This document shows, piece after piece, positions 12,375 to 26,600 of a stretch of DNA of 64,000 nucleotides. The position numbers and the translations under genes are program-made. Within the stretch, counting starts at the first letter, position 1. Each line of letters opens with the position of its first letter. Under the pieces are notes generated by a model that had not been told where the DNA came from, made no database searches, and saw only the letters and a program-made list of their open reading frames with translations. This DNA comes from Paramecium octaurelia (taxonomy: Eukaryota; Ciliophora; Oligohymenophorea; Peniculida; Parameciidae). The stretch is from the NCBI GenBank assembly GCA_905182995.1, contig CAJJDP010000039.1, forward strand, positions 71,722 to 135,721, in the 5' to 3' direction.

Positions 12375-14064
12375 ATGCATACATCCCCACTCAACCAAGG
12401 CATATTATATTATTACCTTAGAGCCTCAAGTCCAACCGCAATCAAGAGAGTCCCTAATCCAGAACATATTTTTGTGAATCAATTTCAAAATTTACCTACT
12501 GATGGTGATCTCATCCAGCATAAAAAGGCAACGAGCTTTGAATATAATCCTATACCATAGGAGTAGCATTAGAAATATACCGAAGAAATTAATTAAAAAA
12601 AATAAGCCATTATTGATCTGTAAGAATAGATATCTGAATTACAAAATAAGCTATCTGATAAAGTTCACGATTATGATGTGTTAAAGGAAAAATTTGATGT
12701 GGAATTCAAAAAGTTTCAAGAGGAAATTTAAATTCAACTAAAAGGAATAGACTTAAATATTTAACTCAATGACTACACTACTTATTTTATGCAAGAAATT
12801 GATAGGAAGGTACTTAACTTATAAAGTAATATCAATTCCTAAATTGATGAAATGAAATCAGATATGGAAAATAAATTATAATAAAGTGAACACTTATCAA
12901 AAAATCTACTATCAAATACAACAATTAGATTACATTAGGATGAATAACATTTTCAACAAGAACTTTAATTTTTATAAAATAAACTAGAACAAAAAGTTGA
13001 CAGGAATAGAGCTGAACAAATTGTTGCTTCATCGGTTGCCATCCTGTAACAATAATACCAGACTTAATTATCATAAGCTCATTAATTAATTGCTAAAATC
13101 AATTCAGATAAAAGTGATGAAATCAATAAAATTAAGGCAGTTATTAATAATTCATTACTTTAAGTAAATCAATAGGCGTAAAATTCGATCTAGGCAATGT
13201 TAGAAACGCTAAAAGAACACTCTCAAAGTCAGTAATCTGGCAAAGAGATCTACTAATAACTCTAACAATAATACCACTCTCTGGTTTCTAAATTCTCTTA
13301 AATTCAGTAGTAATTCACTTTAAAGGTTTAAGAGAAGGATGAAAAAATAAAGTCACTCTAAAAACAAAATGGAGAACTTAAAAAGGAGATTTAAGAGTCG
13401 TAATTAATTATTTAAAAATAATAATAAGAGTTGTATAAAATATCCTTAAACAATAAAATGTTAAAATCTCCTTAAGTGCAATAAATAATGTCTCCTAAAA
13501 ATGTGAAATCGAATAGTTTTTACACTAATTCAACAAGTGCTGGATTAAATTTCACCAAAAATAGACCGTAGAGTGTATCCAAAAAACAAAAAAAATAACC
13601 AAATCCAAATCTTTTTGAAATTAGTATTGATGATTTTGCTAATTTTAATGAAAACTCAATTTTAGATTCTAATGATAGCATTGAGTTCCTCGCTCGAGAT
13701 CCAAAATCAAGTAGTATTAAATCTCCTAAAGATCCTTTTAAATCCTCTTAATCGATGAATATTAATAGATTTTTGAATGAAAACAATTCAAAAGTTCTTC
13801 AAATCGAAAGTACAATAAAGAAATAATAAGAAAACTTACCTCCTTTACATTAAGCAATTAAACGAAGTAATAAAATTATATTCAACCATAGGATTGCTAT
13901 ACTTGGGAAAGCAATAGAAGACTCTTCTTTGCACATATTCTGGAGAGTAATTATGTGATGCTGAGATGGGCTTGCAACTCCTTGATGATAATGGAAAACC
14001 ATTCATTATCAATGAAGCTGAAAAAGATGAACTAATAGCAAGATAACTTATATAACTAATTTGA
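12375..14064 (+). CDS. Coiled-coil protein, function unknown
   Basis: From ATG 12375 the product is 554 residues, with one intron at 13867-13891. The central part (about residues 65-380) is Gln/Lys/Glu-rich heptad-like coiled coil (for example EQISELQNKLSDKVHDYD). A Ser/Asn-rich region follows (SPKNVKSNSFYTNSTS), then a conserved-looking tail, AEMGLQLLDDNGKPFIINE. No catalytic domain is seen; such proteins are common in ciliate basal bodies and cortex, which is inference only. The start is doubtful because of overlapping upstream frames (see 12221-12374). The gene is divergent from the helicase gene and in tandem with the p24 gene, 24 bp downstream. Confidence 0.75.
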
Positions 14065-14088
14065 TTATTTATTATATTATTACACGTA

Positions 14089-14737
14089 ATGTTTTCCTTA
14101 TTTGCAATTCTTTTTTATGGAGCATTAGGCATACAATTTACATTCCCTTTAAAAGCAAAGGAATTGAAATGCTTTGGGGAAATTATTGGATAAAATAGTC
14201 TGGTTGTTGGTTCTATTTAGGCTAATTCAAGTGAATATTCATTGAAAATACATGTATGACCAATAATCCTTAACACTAAGGTGCCATAAAAAAAGTTTGA
14301 TAGCATTTTACAGTATGCTCATAGTTTGGAATTGCAAAAGTTTTCATTCACTACTAATAGCACCTAAGAAAATTATTAATTTTGCATACATAACTTAGCA
14401 AATTTTGGACTTAATGTTAACTTTAATTTAGCCACAGGAATGGATGCTTAAGATTTTTCATTAGTGGCTTAGAAGGAAGATTTAAAACCAATTGAGATAC
14501 ATCTGAAGAAATTGAATGGTTTAATAAATTCAGTCGAAGTAAAGATATGATTGATATCAATTGTAGCAAGAATAAAAAGAGATTGAAGAAAGATAAGCCA
14601 CAAGATATTCTAACGTTAGCAATATTTCATATAAAATTATAATTTTTAGTGTGGTCACTTTGATACTGATGGTCTTAACAAATTTTGTTTAAGCTCGTAA
14701 ATTGAAGAGTTTCTTCAAATCAAAAAAGTTCATTTGA
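14089..14737 (+). CDS. p24/TMED (emp24/gp25L) cargo receptor
   Basis: 197 residues after introns 14254-14280 and 14539-14566. There is an N-terminal signal peptide (MFSLFAILFYGALGIQ), a GOLD-like beta domain with the paired cysteines expected of the family (CFGEI and FCIHN), a helical stretch EQEQKEIEERQATRYSNVSN, one transmembrane segment (KIIIFSVVTLILMVLTNF) and a short basic/aromatic cytosolic tail (KLKSFFKSKKFI). p24 proteins cycle between ER and Golgi in COPI/COPII vesicles and load cargo. The first intron is 27 nt, would end in AAG and contains an in-frame TGA; without splicing the protein stops early. Length is normal for the family. Confidence 0.82.
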
Positions 14738-14951
14738 CATAATTTCATATTTCTTGTTAATATTTAATATTCTTAATTATATGTACTTTTTGAAGTGAAT
14801 AAATATTTCAAGATTAGATTAAGTATTTAATTCAGTATCAAATAATTGATAATAATTAGTATTTATTTATAATTGAATATGAAATTAGCTATGAGTATGA
14901 TTATTAAATATCAAAATTAAAAAAAATACTTTAATTTTATAAATTCATGCT

Positions 14952-16794
14952 TCACTTTCTATCTGTTTATTGGGATAATAATCGATCATCCTTAGATTTT
15001 ACAAAAAATAATGGTTTAGTTATTTAAAAGAAATTTCGAAATTAAGCACAACTTTTTGTATCTTCATTTTAATGAGGTTCAAAGTCTATTTAAGATTATC
15101 TTGCACTAAAAATTTAAGTGGTTGTTGATTTATTGTTTGAATTATTTTCAAAACATCTTGATTGTAGTCTTTTTCTTAGGGTAGCATTGTCTAATGGCAT
15201 CGGAGAGACTGGTTGAGAGTTTGGATCTTCACAATTAAGTTTAGAAACCTAAATCTAAGGCGAGAAAAGGAACTTTTTTTGGGAATTGAACTTTTTGGAG
15301 TATATTTTTTTTTTAATTTTATCTAAGCAGTTTTGAAATTATAAAGGATTTTTAATTTGAGCATTTTAATTCTATGATCCATTGGATAAAAACCTTAACA
15401 TAATTTCAAAGTGTTCTTAATTTTCGATTGGATAAATAGTATTAGCCAAATTTTATTATGATTTTGACATCTATTAATTTTCTTTGACAATCTCTTTCAA
15501 GTTTAAAGCTCCTTTAATAGAGGATCTTATCTTATCTTAAGTGATTTTTCTTGGAGTACAATAATAATTTTCAATGCAATTATTTTCAGCAGGGTTTGGT
15601 TGAGAATTTGTATTCTATAGAGATAATCTTCTACTATTTTCTAAGGGAGTATTTTTATAGATTTCCCTCTTTCTTTCTGTAGTTAATTAGATGTTTTTGG
15701 ATAATAGTACGTTCATTTGACGAAAGATCTCATAAAACTTCTATGTGAGAATTGCTAGTTATTCCTTTCTAATAAGAAATGCCTCAGTTTTACTAATGCA
15801 TTGGCAGCTATATTCGCGAGTTTGTGATTTTTAAATAATTTCCTCTGCTCCAACCAAACACCCGGTTGATTATGTTCTGATTGAGATTTTGGATCTTCTT
15901 ATTAAAGATTTGCCTATGTTGATGTTTTCATGGTGATAGGTTTCAACTAGACCGTCAATTACAAAAATCATAAATTTTGGTTCATCTCCTTTTTGCCATA
16001 ATTGATATTTTGGTTCAAAGGAAATTTATTTTGTAAAATTAATAAATTACAACAATTTGTTTTCACTAACATTATGAAATAAATTTTTAAAGAAATCTAA
16101 ATTTTTTCTTGTTTAAGCCAATTCTCTTCCAAATAATAACTTATAGTCTGACTTTTTCATTGAAATGCATAATAGTTAGCTACTGGCAATTACAGTCTCC
16201 TTAGCATTTTCTTCATTTGATAGGTCTCCAAAATGCTAGCCTACTTTATAAATTTCATTCTAGGATGAGGATTAATAGAATTACTTGTTGGAACTGAACT
16301 TATCCACCTTTCCAATAAAGAGGATTATGATATTACATGCGCATAACAAGTTCCCATATTTCGATCTAACGGGCAGGTCTTTTGCTTTTTTAGTTGACTG
16401 GTGTGCTACACTACTAAACAACCAGATGCTCTTTTTTGATAGGAACAAATTCCATAGCTGATCCTTCCAACACAATGAACAATTTTTATTTTTCATCTCC
16501 TATGTTATATAGGATTTCTCCAAAGGAATACTCCTCATATCTGAAGTAAGGAATAGCTTTACGGATGAAATCTTCGAGTGAAATTTCCTAAGGCCTGTGT
16601 TTCTCAAAAAAGTCAATTTTCTTAAAAGAAGGGAGTACAACTTTGATTAGATTTTCAGTAATCAACCTCTCATGGGTCTAATATAAACTAATAACTGTAT
16701 CAATATCATCAATATCATGATCTAAAGTCTCAGTGTATTTTATTAAAAACATGCAATATTCGATAAAAATTTAATCATAAATATATTATTTCAT
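14952..16794 (-). CDS. Protein with two cyclic-nucleotide-binding folds, no kinase domain
   Basis: 605 residues from ATG 16794, with one intron at 16260-16284; ATG 16752 is an alternative start. The first CNB fold has YEEYSFGEILYNIGDEKQK, LFIVLEGSAMEF and, after the intron, GQHFGDLSNEENAKET; the second has FEPKYQLWQKGDEPKFMIF. The rest is a polar Ser/Asn/Gln-rich tail. The phosphate-binding cassette (GE..L..xPRxA) is poorly kept: HFGDLSNEENAKETV lacks the usual Arg, so cNMP binding is doubtful. The stop of the upstream lysozyme gene (TGA 16795-16797) directly abuts ATG 16794 in the same frame, leaving no 5' UTR; the 16752 start would give 42 bp of leader. Confidence 0.75.
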
Positions 16795-17480
16795 TCACTT
16801 ATAATAATTTAAATCAACACTCACACCGCAAACTGTTGCTGTACCTGAATATTACTTGATGCTGGGTGTAGTCCATCCACCAAATTTATATTTAGGGAAA
16901 TCGTCAAAGGTTGGTGTTTGATCATAATGAGGGTACCATAATGGCAGGGAAGTAAAGTGAGAACATGCTGATGCACTTCCAAAAATGGATGTCCACATAT
17001 ATTATGAAGCATATATTCCAACCGATTTACTACTTCCTTTCAGTTCGTTTACAATTTCCTAAAGAAAATTGCAATTGCTTGCATAATCAGTGGTCCACCC
17101 GCAATCAGTGCTGGGATTGCTCTCAACATCAACCCAAACAGTTCCGTAGACTTAACTTTGTTGATTGCCAAAAACCTACGCAAATTCCTAAACCTAAGCC
17201 TTTGCAGTTTTTTCTAAATGTTTATGTGTATATTAATACTTCCTTTGCAGGGGAAGAAATAGACATCTCCTAATAATCCTGCTGCCTTTGCTTTTTCCAA
17301 ATTTTAATATCCATCTAGATCCACTGCTCCAAAACTTCTGTATGCTCTGGTAATAGCAAATTAGTATCCATTCTTTACGAAGCATTGGAAATCATCATGT
17401 TTAGCACTCAAATCAAATCCAAGAACTGCCAACGAAGAATAGATTTACAAAGCTACAATTAATAATGATGTCATTTTCAT
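16795..17480 (-). CDS. Secreted GH25-family lysozyme
   Basis: 219 residues, one intron at 17214-17239. An N-terminal signal peptide (MKMTSLLIVALQIYSSLAV) precedes a single glycosyl hydrolase family 25 (Chalaropsis-type) domain. Family landmarks: GFDLSAK at the first strand with the conserved Asp, AITRAYRSFGAVD, GTVWVDVES with the acidic pair expected at the active site, SVGIYASQYMWTSIFG, and PLWYPHYD near the end. GH25 enzymes cleave the beta-1,4 bond between MurNAc and GlcNAc in peptidoglycan; in a bacterivorous ciliate this would act in food vacuoles or outside the cell (inference). The downstream gene starts immediately after its stop. Confidence 0.85.
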
Positions 17481-17693
17481 TATTGATAAATAATAAATTA
17501 AATAATATGAATTTAATTATATTTTACTTACTATTTAAATATGCATGCTAAAGAACAGAGAAGGGACATTCATTTTTATTATATTTAGATTGAGCAAATG
17601 TCCTAATAGGGGCTGTTTTTATAATTGATATTATTCTAGGTTGCAATACTAAGTGTTAGGAATAAAATGTAATAAAAAATAAAGATAAGAATT

Positions 17694-20600
17694 TCAATCA
17701 TATTAACTTTTGACCTATTAATGTAAGTAATCCAATAATGAAGTTGCTTTTTTCAAATCGATTTCTTCTAAGAGTATGTTGATGTCAATATTTGGTTTCG
17801 ATTCAGTTGAGAGTCGTAAAAATCCATTGATTGGTTCCGATATTTCTACAATTTCTTTTGTAATGATCTCTTAGACAAGTGTCATGTTCTCCAACACTAA
17901 AATATATTAATATGACAATATTAGAATTTTCGAAGTGTTCTTAAAGCATTCATGAATCGATTTAGTAGCTGATAATATTTGTCTTTACATATTGTTAAGT
18001 TATGTTTCTGATTCCTTCAGATAAAAACATGAAATAAGTTCAATGTCTTTATATTTTCCATTCATAAATCCAACTAGAAAATTGACAACTTGAGCATCTA
18101 AAGCAATATACTTGGAAAAGTATTTGGATTTCTCATAGAAAACTCTTGGATACCTAATTCTTGTGTCATTAGGTTTATCGTCGAAATGTGTAGCAGTTGA
18201 AACCACTCCCTCAGCTGCTTTAGCACTTGCATCCAGTACTCCGGCTATAGGCTTAACAATCAATCCAGATAACCCTTTGAGTGTTCCTTTAACGAATCCT
18301 TTAAACCCGTTCTATTGAGTTTCTTAGTATGGTTATGTGACTACTCCAGTTATTCCATTCGAAAATCCATCATAGAGACAATGTCCTGCTTACGATAGTC
18401 CATCCAAAACATGATCAGGTCTTTTCAACATAAATATTCGGCGTTTTTCCAAATAATCGTCATCCATAGATAATAGCGAAACGCTTGCACTAATAGATCC
18501 AGTGACTTTGTTAACAGAATAAAATGCACCAGCTACAGTGTTTTTTAAGAGAGATCCCGTACCCTTGCATAATCCAACTCCAAATTCAAGTGGACCATGT
18601 CTTAAGCCTTGAATTGGCATCTCAACAAAGTCAACAACTCCATTTGTGATCTATTGAACAAATTTGACTGGATTACCTATGATTTCAATAGAGCCGATAA
18701 TTTTTAGAATGGCTCTTATGATCTCACTCTTATAATGATCTTAAATAGATTGGAGTACTATTTCCTTAGAATCATACACTGATCTTAATCTGAAACAGTC
18801 AAGGATGATTTCAGCATCATTAAAATTTTGGACTGTTGCTCCAATGGCTGTAGAAAACAGATTGAAAACATTCTCATCATATTGAATATTGGTTCTGAAT
18901 CTTTTATGAAATGAGAATCTTAAATCTATTTTAGAGAGAACAAACTCCTTGATGTAAACCTATTTTTTAGATCTATTGATTTCAAGAGATTTCCATACGA
19001 TACAAGGATTGGATTAGTTTTGCTAAGACATAGACTCTAAATAATAATGTCGTTATTGAGGAGTTTAGAAACATAACGATTTAATTGAGTGTGGTGAACC
19101 GTTATATTCAAATTCAAATTAATTCTATAGATTTTACTTGATCTACTTGATGGTTTCAAGAACAACCTGAATATACTCTTCATCAAACTGCAATTAGAAG
19201 GGTTATATGTAAATTTTGATGGAATTGTACAATAGAATTGCCTTGACTTAATGTTCAAAGGAACAGCTAGCATCTAAAAAGTAATAATTTCTATCATGAG
19301 TGACTTAGTAGTATCTCCTTAAAGTCAACATGACAGGTGTGGTTGTGTCTAAAGATGTGTTATTATCAATGTGGAAAAACTTAACTCGCAATTACGCCGT
19401 CGTCTAATTTTCTGTCTGCATGATGCCTAATTCAATGTCATTCATATATATATAATTAGCCTCGAGAAGCATGTTCTATCTTTTTGTGATTATGGAAATA
19501 CCCAATTGAGATATGTGCAATTTAATTAATTTGTGAATGTCTTCAACTTCTCGTTTATGAGATGTAGTCATATTCCTCATTGATTCATTAACCTATTGAA
19601 ATGTGATGACTCTGGTTTACCCCTAGAATTCAGACTTGATCCAAATAAAATAATTTGAAAACTTGATCTCCTATAGACTTTCCTATTATTAAAAGTCTAT
19701 GATTTCAACATGTTCAATCTTTTGATTGTGGACGAATTTCACTCTAAGTTTGAAAGAATGACTTGGTTGCTCCCAAGAAAACGGCACTGTTTAATCGCAA
19801 TCCAGTATCCATTCTTAAAAGCTATTGTAGCTGTCTTATCCGTAATGTATCTTAAAGGGACGACACTTGTTTACTAATTTGTAGAGCTGATTTTCCTCAT
19901 TTTGCTATTCCAATAAAATGAAATTAGTTGCTTTGACCTTTGTTATTTCAGCTGTCAGGAACAAACAATCTTTAAAGTACTCCTGACTTGATGAACAAAT
20001 CATTGAGCTTTATAAAGGCAAGGATTCTTTATACTGTAGAAATTCCTAAGGATCATATTTCTTTAGATTGAACTACTTATAAATGCCTGATTTTTCAAAC
20101 ATTCGACTCTTCTCCTATTCGACAGAGAGATTGCACATCTGTTGACTATTTTCATTAATAGCAGAAGAAAAGAAATTTGTACTTCTGATTTCATTAATGA
20201 ATAAGTCTCCACTCCAGTTGTATTTGCCATACTTTTAAATTCGTATTGATTTTTCTAACCTACAATCAGGCCAAATTAAATGATATCTCTTATTAGGATT
20301 CATTTTTTTTGGTTATGATTCATACCCAGATTAGCATATATTAATTTGCACCCCTGTATTGTTGATTATAACGAATCTCGGCATGATTTCAATGACCTTA
20401 GTATAAACCCCCTTTCTTATCACATTATTCGCCAGAGAAATGTGGATACCAAACTCATTTAATGAAACCATACCTCCATTCTTTTCCTTCAATTACAGGC
20501 CCAATGACCCTAAAATACCTACATTGACTTCGTTGGAAATACAATCATCCACTCCAATCATTAGATACTTAATTGTATCTGTAATTTATATCTTCTCGTA

Positions 20601-23600
20601 ATTGCTTTCAAAGCTTTCCTTGTCTGGTTTTGGCTCCTTATTTTGTCCAGATAAAAGTATGGGCTTATTATCTTATAGGGTGTAATATTTTAATCTCCGA
20701 CTTGTAGTGTTTATGATACACGTTTGGACTGAAAAATAAATTAATTTCGTTTATTTGACCTGCTCTTTTTCTACTCTGATGTGGCAACTTTGACTATTGC
20801 AAGTGTCCTTCAATGCAAATTCAGTAACTTATATGATATCTTATTATTGACTTATTTCGAATCCGCTGACGTGTAAATTGATTCCCAAGTGATCACCAGT
20901 CTTCAGCCAATGCAATTATAATTCCCCTTAAGGAACTACTTCAATTAAGCCAGCTTCAACTTTGATTGTTGCTGTTTAATTGATTTCTGTGACTGTGACA
21001 GATCTTGCAAGGAGTTCATTATAATCATTTTATAAATGAGATAGAGAATTCCCTCTAGAAAATCCTGATTATTGTTTATCGTATGGGATGGCAGTACCTG
21101 GTTTTTTATAATGATTAATCATGAGTTTCTGTAGTTCTGGATTTTCATTTGAATGAAACAAAAATTAAAGTGGGACGGGTAACAAATTGTATAAAATAAA
21201 GGCAGGTTTGAATTCAATATATTTGACATTCTAAACGAGGGTTGTATTGAGAGTGGCCAGTGTGTAGCATGGATAATGGAGTATTTATATTGTGATGTCA
21301 TGGAATATCCTTTTAATAAATATGGGTTCGTTTGGTTAGGTTAATTTTGTGTATTTGGAATCTAAGAAGTGAATCACAATAAAGCTATCATCTTTATACA
21401 ATTCTTATGGCATAGCTGCTTACTCACCTGGCTTGAGTACAAAGTTTTTAGTTATTTTGATACATGATAATTTGATTGACAAATCACAATCAGTCTGATT
21501 AACAAACATGTAAGGAGAATAAAGGGTGATCGTTTTCTACAACTTTTCAATTTAGGTGCTGAGCACATAATATTGAGTCTAATCATTCCATTACAACTTT
21601 TTAACTCCAGCATAATTGATGGGAACATTGTTTATCGTATTTTAAACCATATTAGAATCAAGAAATTTAATTATGAGTCTTGTATCACTCTCAAAGGTCT
21701 TAGCATAATCCTCATCATGAGATTGTACTTCATAATTTTTCGAATCATTATTAGAGATTTCAATTAATCCCTCATTCCCATTCTTCTACACTTTCAGAGT
21801 ATACCCACTCTTGTTAATAAATGAAAAGAGAGTCACATTATCTTAGTTCTCCTTAAATGATATCCCTTTCATACTGGACAACCTAGTCATTTTTTTGGAT
21901 TCATTTCTTCTGAAGGTTTCTTCTTCGTCATCCTATTCCAATTATTGCCATTAAGTCAATATTTTGTATAGGTTGAGTATCATGTCAGTGGATAGATTCA
22001 TGTCCAAGATTGGTGTCAGTCCATTAATATGAATAGTTTGCATGGATTGACTTTATTAAACTATGAATAATTCTGATAGATATGGTTCTATAATTGGTTC
22101 CATCTTACTGGCAACTGGATTGAAATACATCAATTCAATTTAGAATAGGCATTTGAGTGCTTTGCTAATTTCATTCTGATCAAACATAAATTTCTTGACA
22201 TTAAATCTAAACAGTAATAATGGAGCAAATGATTTATTAATGTCATTAACCAAAACCATCTCCAAAAGATCCAACTTTATTTTCATCTTGCTCATTTTAA
22301 TTTTAGGTCTAACTGGTTCAAATTGCTACTCCTACTCAGATAACACCTCCTCTTCCTTTACCATCTCCATCTCTTAATCTCCTGCCGCGTAAAACACTTA
22401 AACTACTTCATCCTTTTACTATGATGCTTGTAATAGACTCGATTTCAGTCTAACTAATTGAGATTTCCCTGGCAAGAAACTTTTCTTTTTCGTTTCATTT
22501 CTACTAAGGATTGTTTCTTCAATTCCTAGAGTTGGTTTAATAGGCAATTGACGAGCTATAGTTTCATTTAGTGACGATTCCTCATCATCACAGAAAAATT
22601 AGTCGCATAATTTAATTGAATCTTATTGAAACTTTATTGTCTGTAGTATGAGAGCAGAATCATTATGTGAAATATTAATTCTGATCTTATCAAATCTTAA
22701 CTAATCCTATACGATTATATTTGATATTAATTCATTCTGTCCATCAGTCTTATAGTTTGAATAATTGACATCACAATCGCAAACAAATTGATTTCTATTG
22801 AATTCTATTTTAATTGGATATAAAATCATCTTTTTCTTATTTTACTTTGATATCTTTTGTAGTGCTGCGAAGTTTGTATTGAATAATGACACCGTTAGAC
22901 TTAGTTCAAATCTTCTATTCTTAATTGAAGACTGATTTGTATATTATTCTTTGTTCTTCTAGTGATAGTTACTATGAGCTTCATTATTTAATTCGTCGTT
23001 CAATTTCATGAAGGAATCTAATTGCAAAACCAAACAATTTTTTAATTTCTCGTTATGAGTTATAATCAAAGTCTTTAATAAAATGACATTCACATTCAAC
23101 AATGGTTATTTTTGTTTATAATTCGTTTGAACTGGCTATTAGGATGATGGAGATTATTAACTTTACATCTCCTCTTCATATTTAGGTATTTCAAAAAACA
23201 AAGCAATGGTCTTCAGATAATAAGCATTGATCAAGTATTTCGATTCTCCAATTGAAATATTGACATCTGTAGAGTCTTCTCCAAATATGGCTTTCACAAT
23301 CAACTTGTCATCTAAATCAAATCTACTCACTGTTAACTCATTATAAAATTCCATTTTCATCTCATTAATCAACTCCTTCGCTTCCTTCGCTTTATGCTCC
23401 AATATGTCTTCATCTAAAAACTCCTCTAACTTCCTCCTCTCCAATACTGTATTATTGATAACATGTTATATTCTCACTATCAGATTATGATCATCCTTTT
23501 ACGGATACTAATAATATGTGCTTTTAAAATCTGAGACTTACAACGATAAATTAGTTTTGAATTGAAATACAATATCCAATAAGCTTAAATCGATCAAGGG

Positions 23601-26600
23601 CCTTAGAAACGTCCCTTATGACTGAAATTAATTACATTCATCCATTAGTCTAATAGTTATTTTTGACAGTTTGAATATCAATGCAGCTTGGTTCTGTTTT
23701 TTCGGCTATTGTTGTTGTCGTCTCTTTCTCTGAGTCTTTTGACTCTGAATCTCATATTGCGTTTGCATAACTTGTAATAAAAATAGATAGTGATTTCTAA
23801 GGATGTTGAGTTGAATATCAGTCACTTTGATTCTTATATCTTAATTCTTATTAAGTACGATGTTTGGATATAACGTTTCGCATTCACTCACAAACATAGG
23901 AGTCTGTATTCTCAGGGCAGCAGAAAAAGGATTTGATATGTATTGCAAATCTGAAGTGCTTCTTATCAATATTCTCATCGTATCTGCAGAAACCACTATG
24001 ATTTATGACCATAAGAAGAAATCTTATTGCTGAGCTGATAGGCTTTATTTCTTATTCTACTTAACATACATTTCAATAGCCTTATTCTTTTCCTTGCATG
24101 CATCCAACTCAAAGCACACTGACTTTATCTGCAGTTCAAATGATTAACTGATATTTCCAGCAGGCTTAATAAGTATCTTAGGATTCTCAAGTAGGATTTT
24201 AATCTTAATCAAAGATGGAGCATACAGTCTTTATTTAATCAATTCTAAATCCTATTCATTCTATTCGTTATTTGCCTATTTCTTCTTCTAAGAAATCTCC
24301 AATAAGCTTAACACCTTTATAATTGTGGCATGTAAGTAATCTATAAAACAATCCCTTACGATTAGGTATAGATCGTTAGAAATATTATCATTATTGCTTG
24401 GTATTTTGAATTTCGAATATTTAAATTAAACCATCTATTTTTCAACTTAATGGCTATTTGAAAATATGGTTAAGCCTATACTTTTCTTTTTCTTTTCCTC
24501 TTTGGTTCTCTTCCTCTCTTTCTACTCCTTTTTTCCTAAAAACATGTGTCTATTTCCTTGTATTGACTTTAAATCGATAATTTCTATTTTCTATATGTTG
24601 CCTTCAATAAAGTACTCGTCATCATCAATTTTCAACACTGCGCTTATTAAATTCACTTGTATTTATAGGAATTCATTTGACTTTTCTTTCTCCTTCTCAT
24701 TTTCTTAAACCATTACAATCAACTTAATATCCTGAGACAAAATGGAAACCTTAATGATACTTTCAGGCAGCTTATCATTCCCTTCAACTAATTAACCGTC
24801 ATGCACTTCAGAGTCTGAGACAGATGACTTCTGTAAAGTAAATGATCGCACACTCTTAATATTTCCTTTAGTTAAATCCTATCTTGTCTACATAAATTTA
24901 GTCTCACTAGTTTGATTTGGTGCGTATTATTTCATAGCCGTATTTTATGGTGTATAATCTGTATATTCACTTAGATCAGTTGTGCTCTCCTTTGTTTTCT
25001 GTAGAGAAGGTCGGACCATAAACAAGTTGATTTTAGAAAGAAATGATTCTAAATAATGAGCTTCCAAAGAGGAAAGCTATGCCACGATGTATGATTAGGG
25101 TTCATTAGGCTAATGAGTGTCTGTGTTGCACATTCGAACTCTAATTGCTCCTTGGATTTGATCCTCTTCCCTAAAATCAATAACCTATCTAATTTTCCTT
25201 TATAATTAATTCTCGTCCATACTAGCTCTGACCTTGAAGAGATTGGGAGTGTTAGGTTAAGAGTAATGGATGGATCTCAAAATGGATTGCCCATGGTCTT
25301 CAATAGAAATAGAATTGATAGTAAATTCTTAATAATTGTCAGCTATTCCTGAAAGACTCAACAGTTTAATTTGATCAAATGTGATTAGGATTTCAGATTA
25401 TTGATTGTATTTCAATTCAATTTAAAACCTTTTAATTTGAAATCTATATTTAGTCAGCAATTCGTCATTCTACTTAGGTACTTATTTGACTGTTTATTCA
25501 AATTCTCGCCTACTCTTATCATTTTATTGTGGCACTGTATTTTCTGATCCAATCCTGAGATTTCCAGTTTTGGTTTTGATATCGTGAATCTTCTATTGGA
25601 TGAATTTGAACCACCTGTTCTTCTCCTAGACTGTTTTGGCCTAAAAGTAGATGATCTCCTTCTTGGATTTGATCTTGAAGGAATTCTATACTCCGATATC
25701 TTATTATGCTTCAGACACAACTACATCTCGCAGTCCAACGTATTGATTGTAATCTAAGTCACTTTCATTCTGATACAAGTAGATATACCATCCAGATAAT
25801 ACAGCAAAGTAGGACGACCATGATCTTAAAAACTTACCTCTTTTTCTCAGGATTCCTTTGCAAGAACTATATTTAATCAATTTAGATTTCTCCTATTGTA
25901 AAATACTACTTAGGGATTGATCAGCACTCAAATCATTTATTGTTTACATCAACTTTTAAAATGTATAAGGGACTTCTGGATTGATTGAGGCTGTTAATGA
26001 AGGCAATTCAAAGTTGATCTTTGTTTAAGGGAGATTTGCTTGGCTACTCTTTTTGAAATAGAGATTCAATTCCATAGAGAAGTCTTCTAAAACATCATAT
26101 TTTTTAGATCTGACTCTCAATGGATTATTCAAGATGTCCATGCCTCTTTAGGTTTAACTCAATTTCTGGTAATTGTAAAAGTAATGAATCGATGAAAAAT
26201 ATTGCAATTAAACTGACTTTAACTTCATGATGTAATTTTCATAATTCTAAGCTTTATTCTACTTCTTTTATTTTGCCGCTTATGGATTGGACAATTATGG
26301 TTGTTACAAATTTTGGATTGAAGTTGACTTCTCCAAAGGGTTGATTGAATTTACATTATTAAAATTAAATTAATTAACCAACTAATTTTTTTCGTTGTGG
26401 ATTTTCAATATGGACTACTCAGCTCCCTTTTGTTTTCCAATGCTTTCTCCACTTAAGCCCAATCTTCTGTAATGATCTGACCCGAACTTGATAAACCCTG
26501 GTACTTGTCTATCGTCAACAGTGATTATTTCAAAGTCTCCTAATTTCAACACCCAGCAATCTGAATGTAAATCATTAATCTATTGATTGGGAATGATAAC

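Noticed and set aside
24466-24708. Plus-strand hydrophobic ORF, signal-peptide like
   Set aside because: Lies inside the VPS13 coding region on the opposite strand; Phe/Ser-rich appearance comes from antisense Lys/Glu codons.
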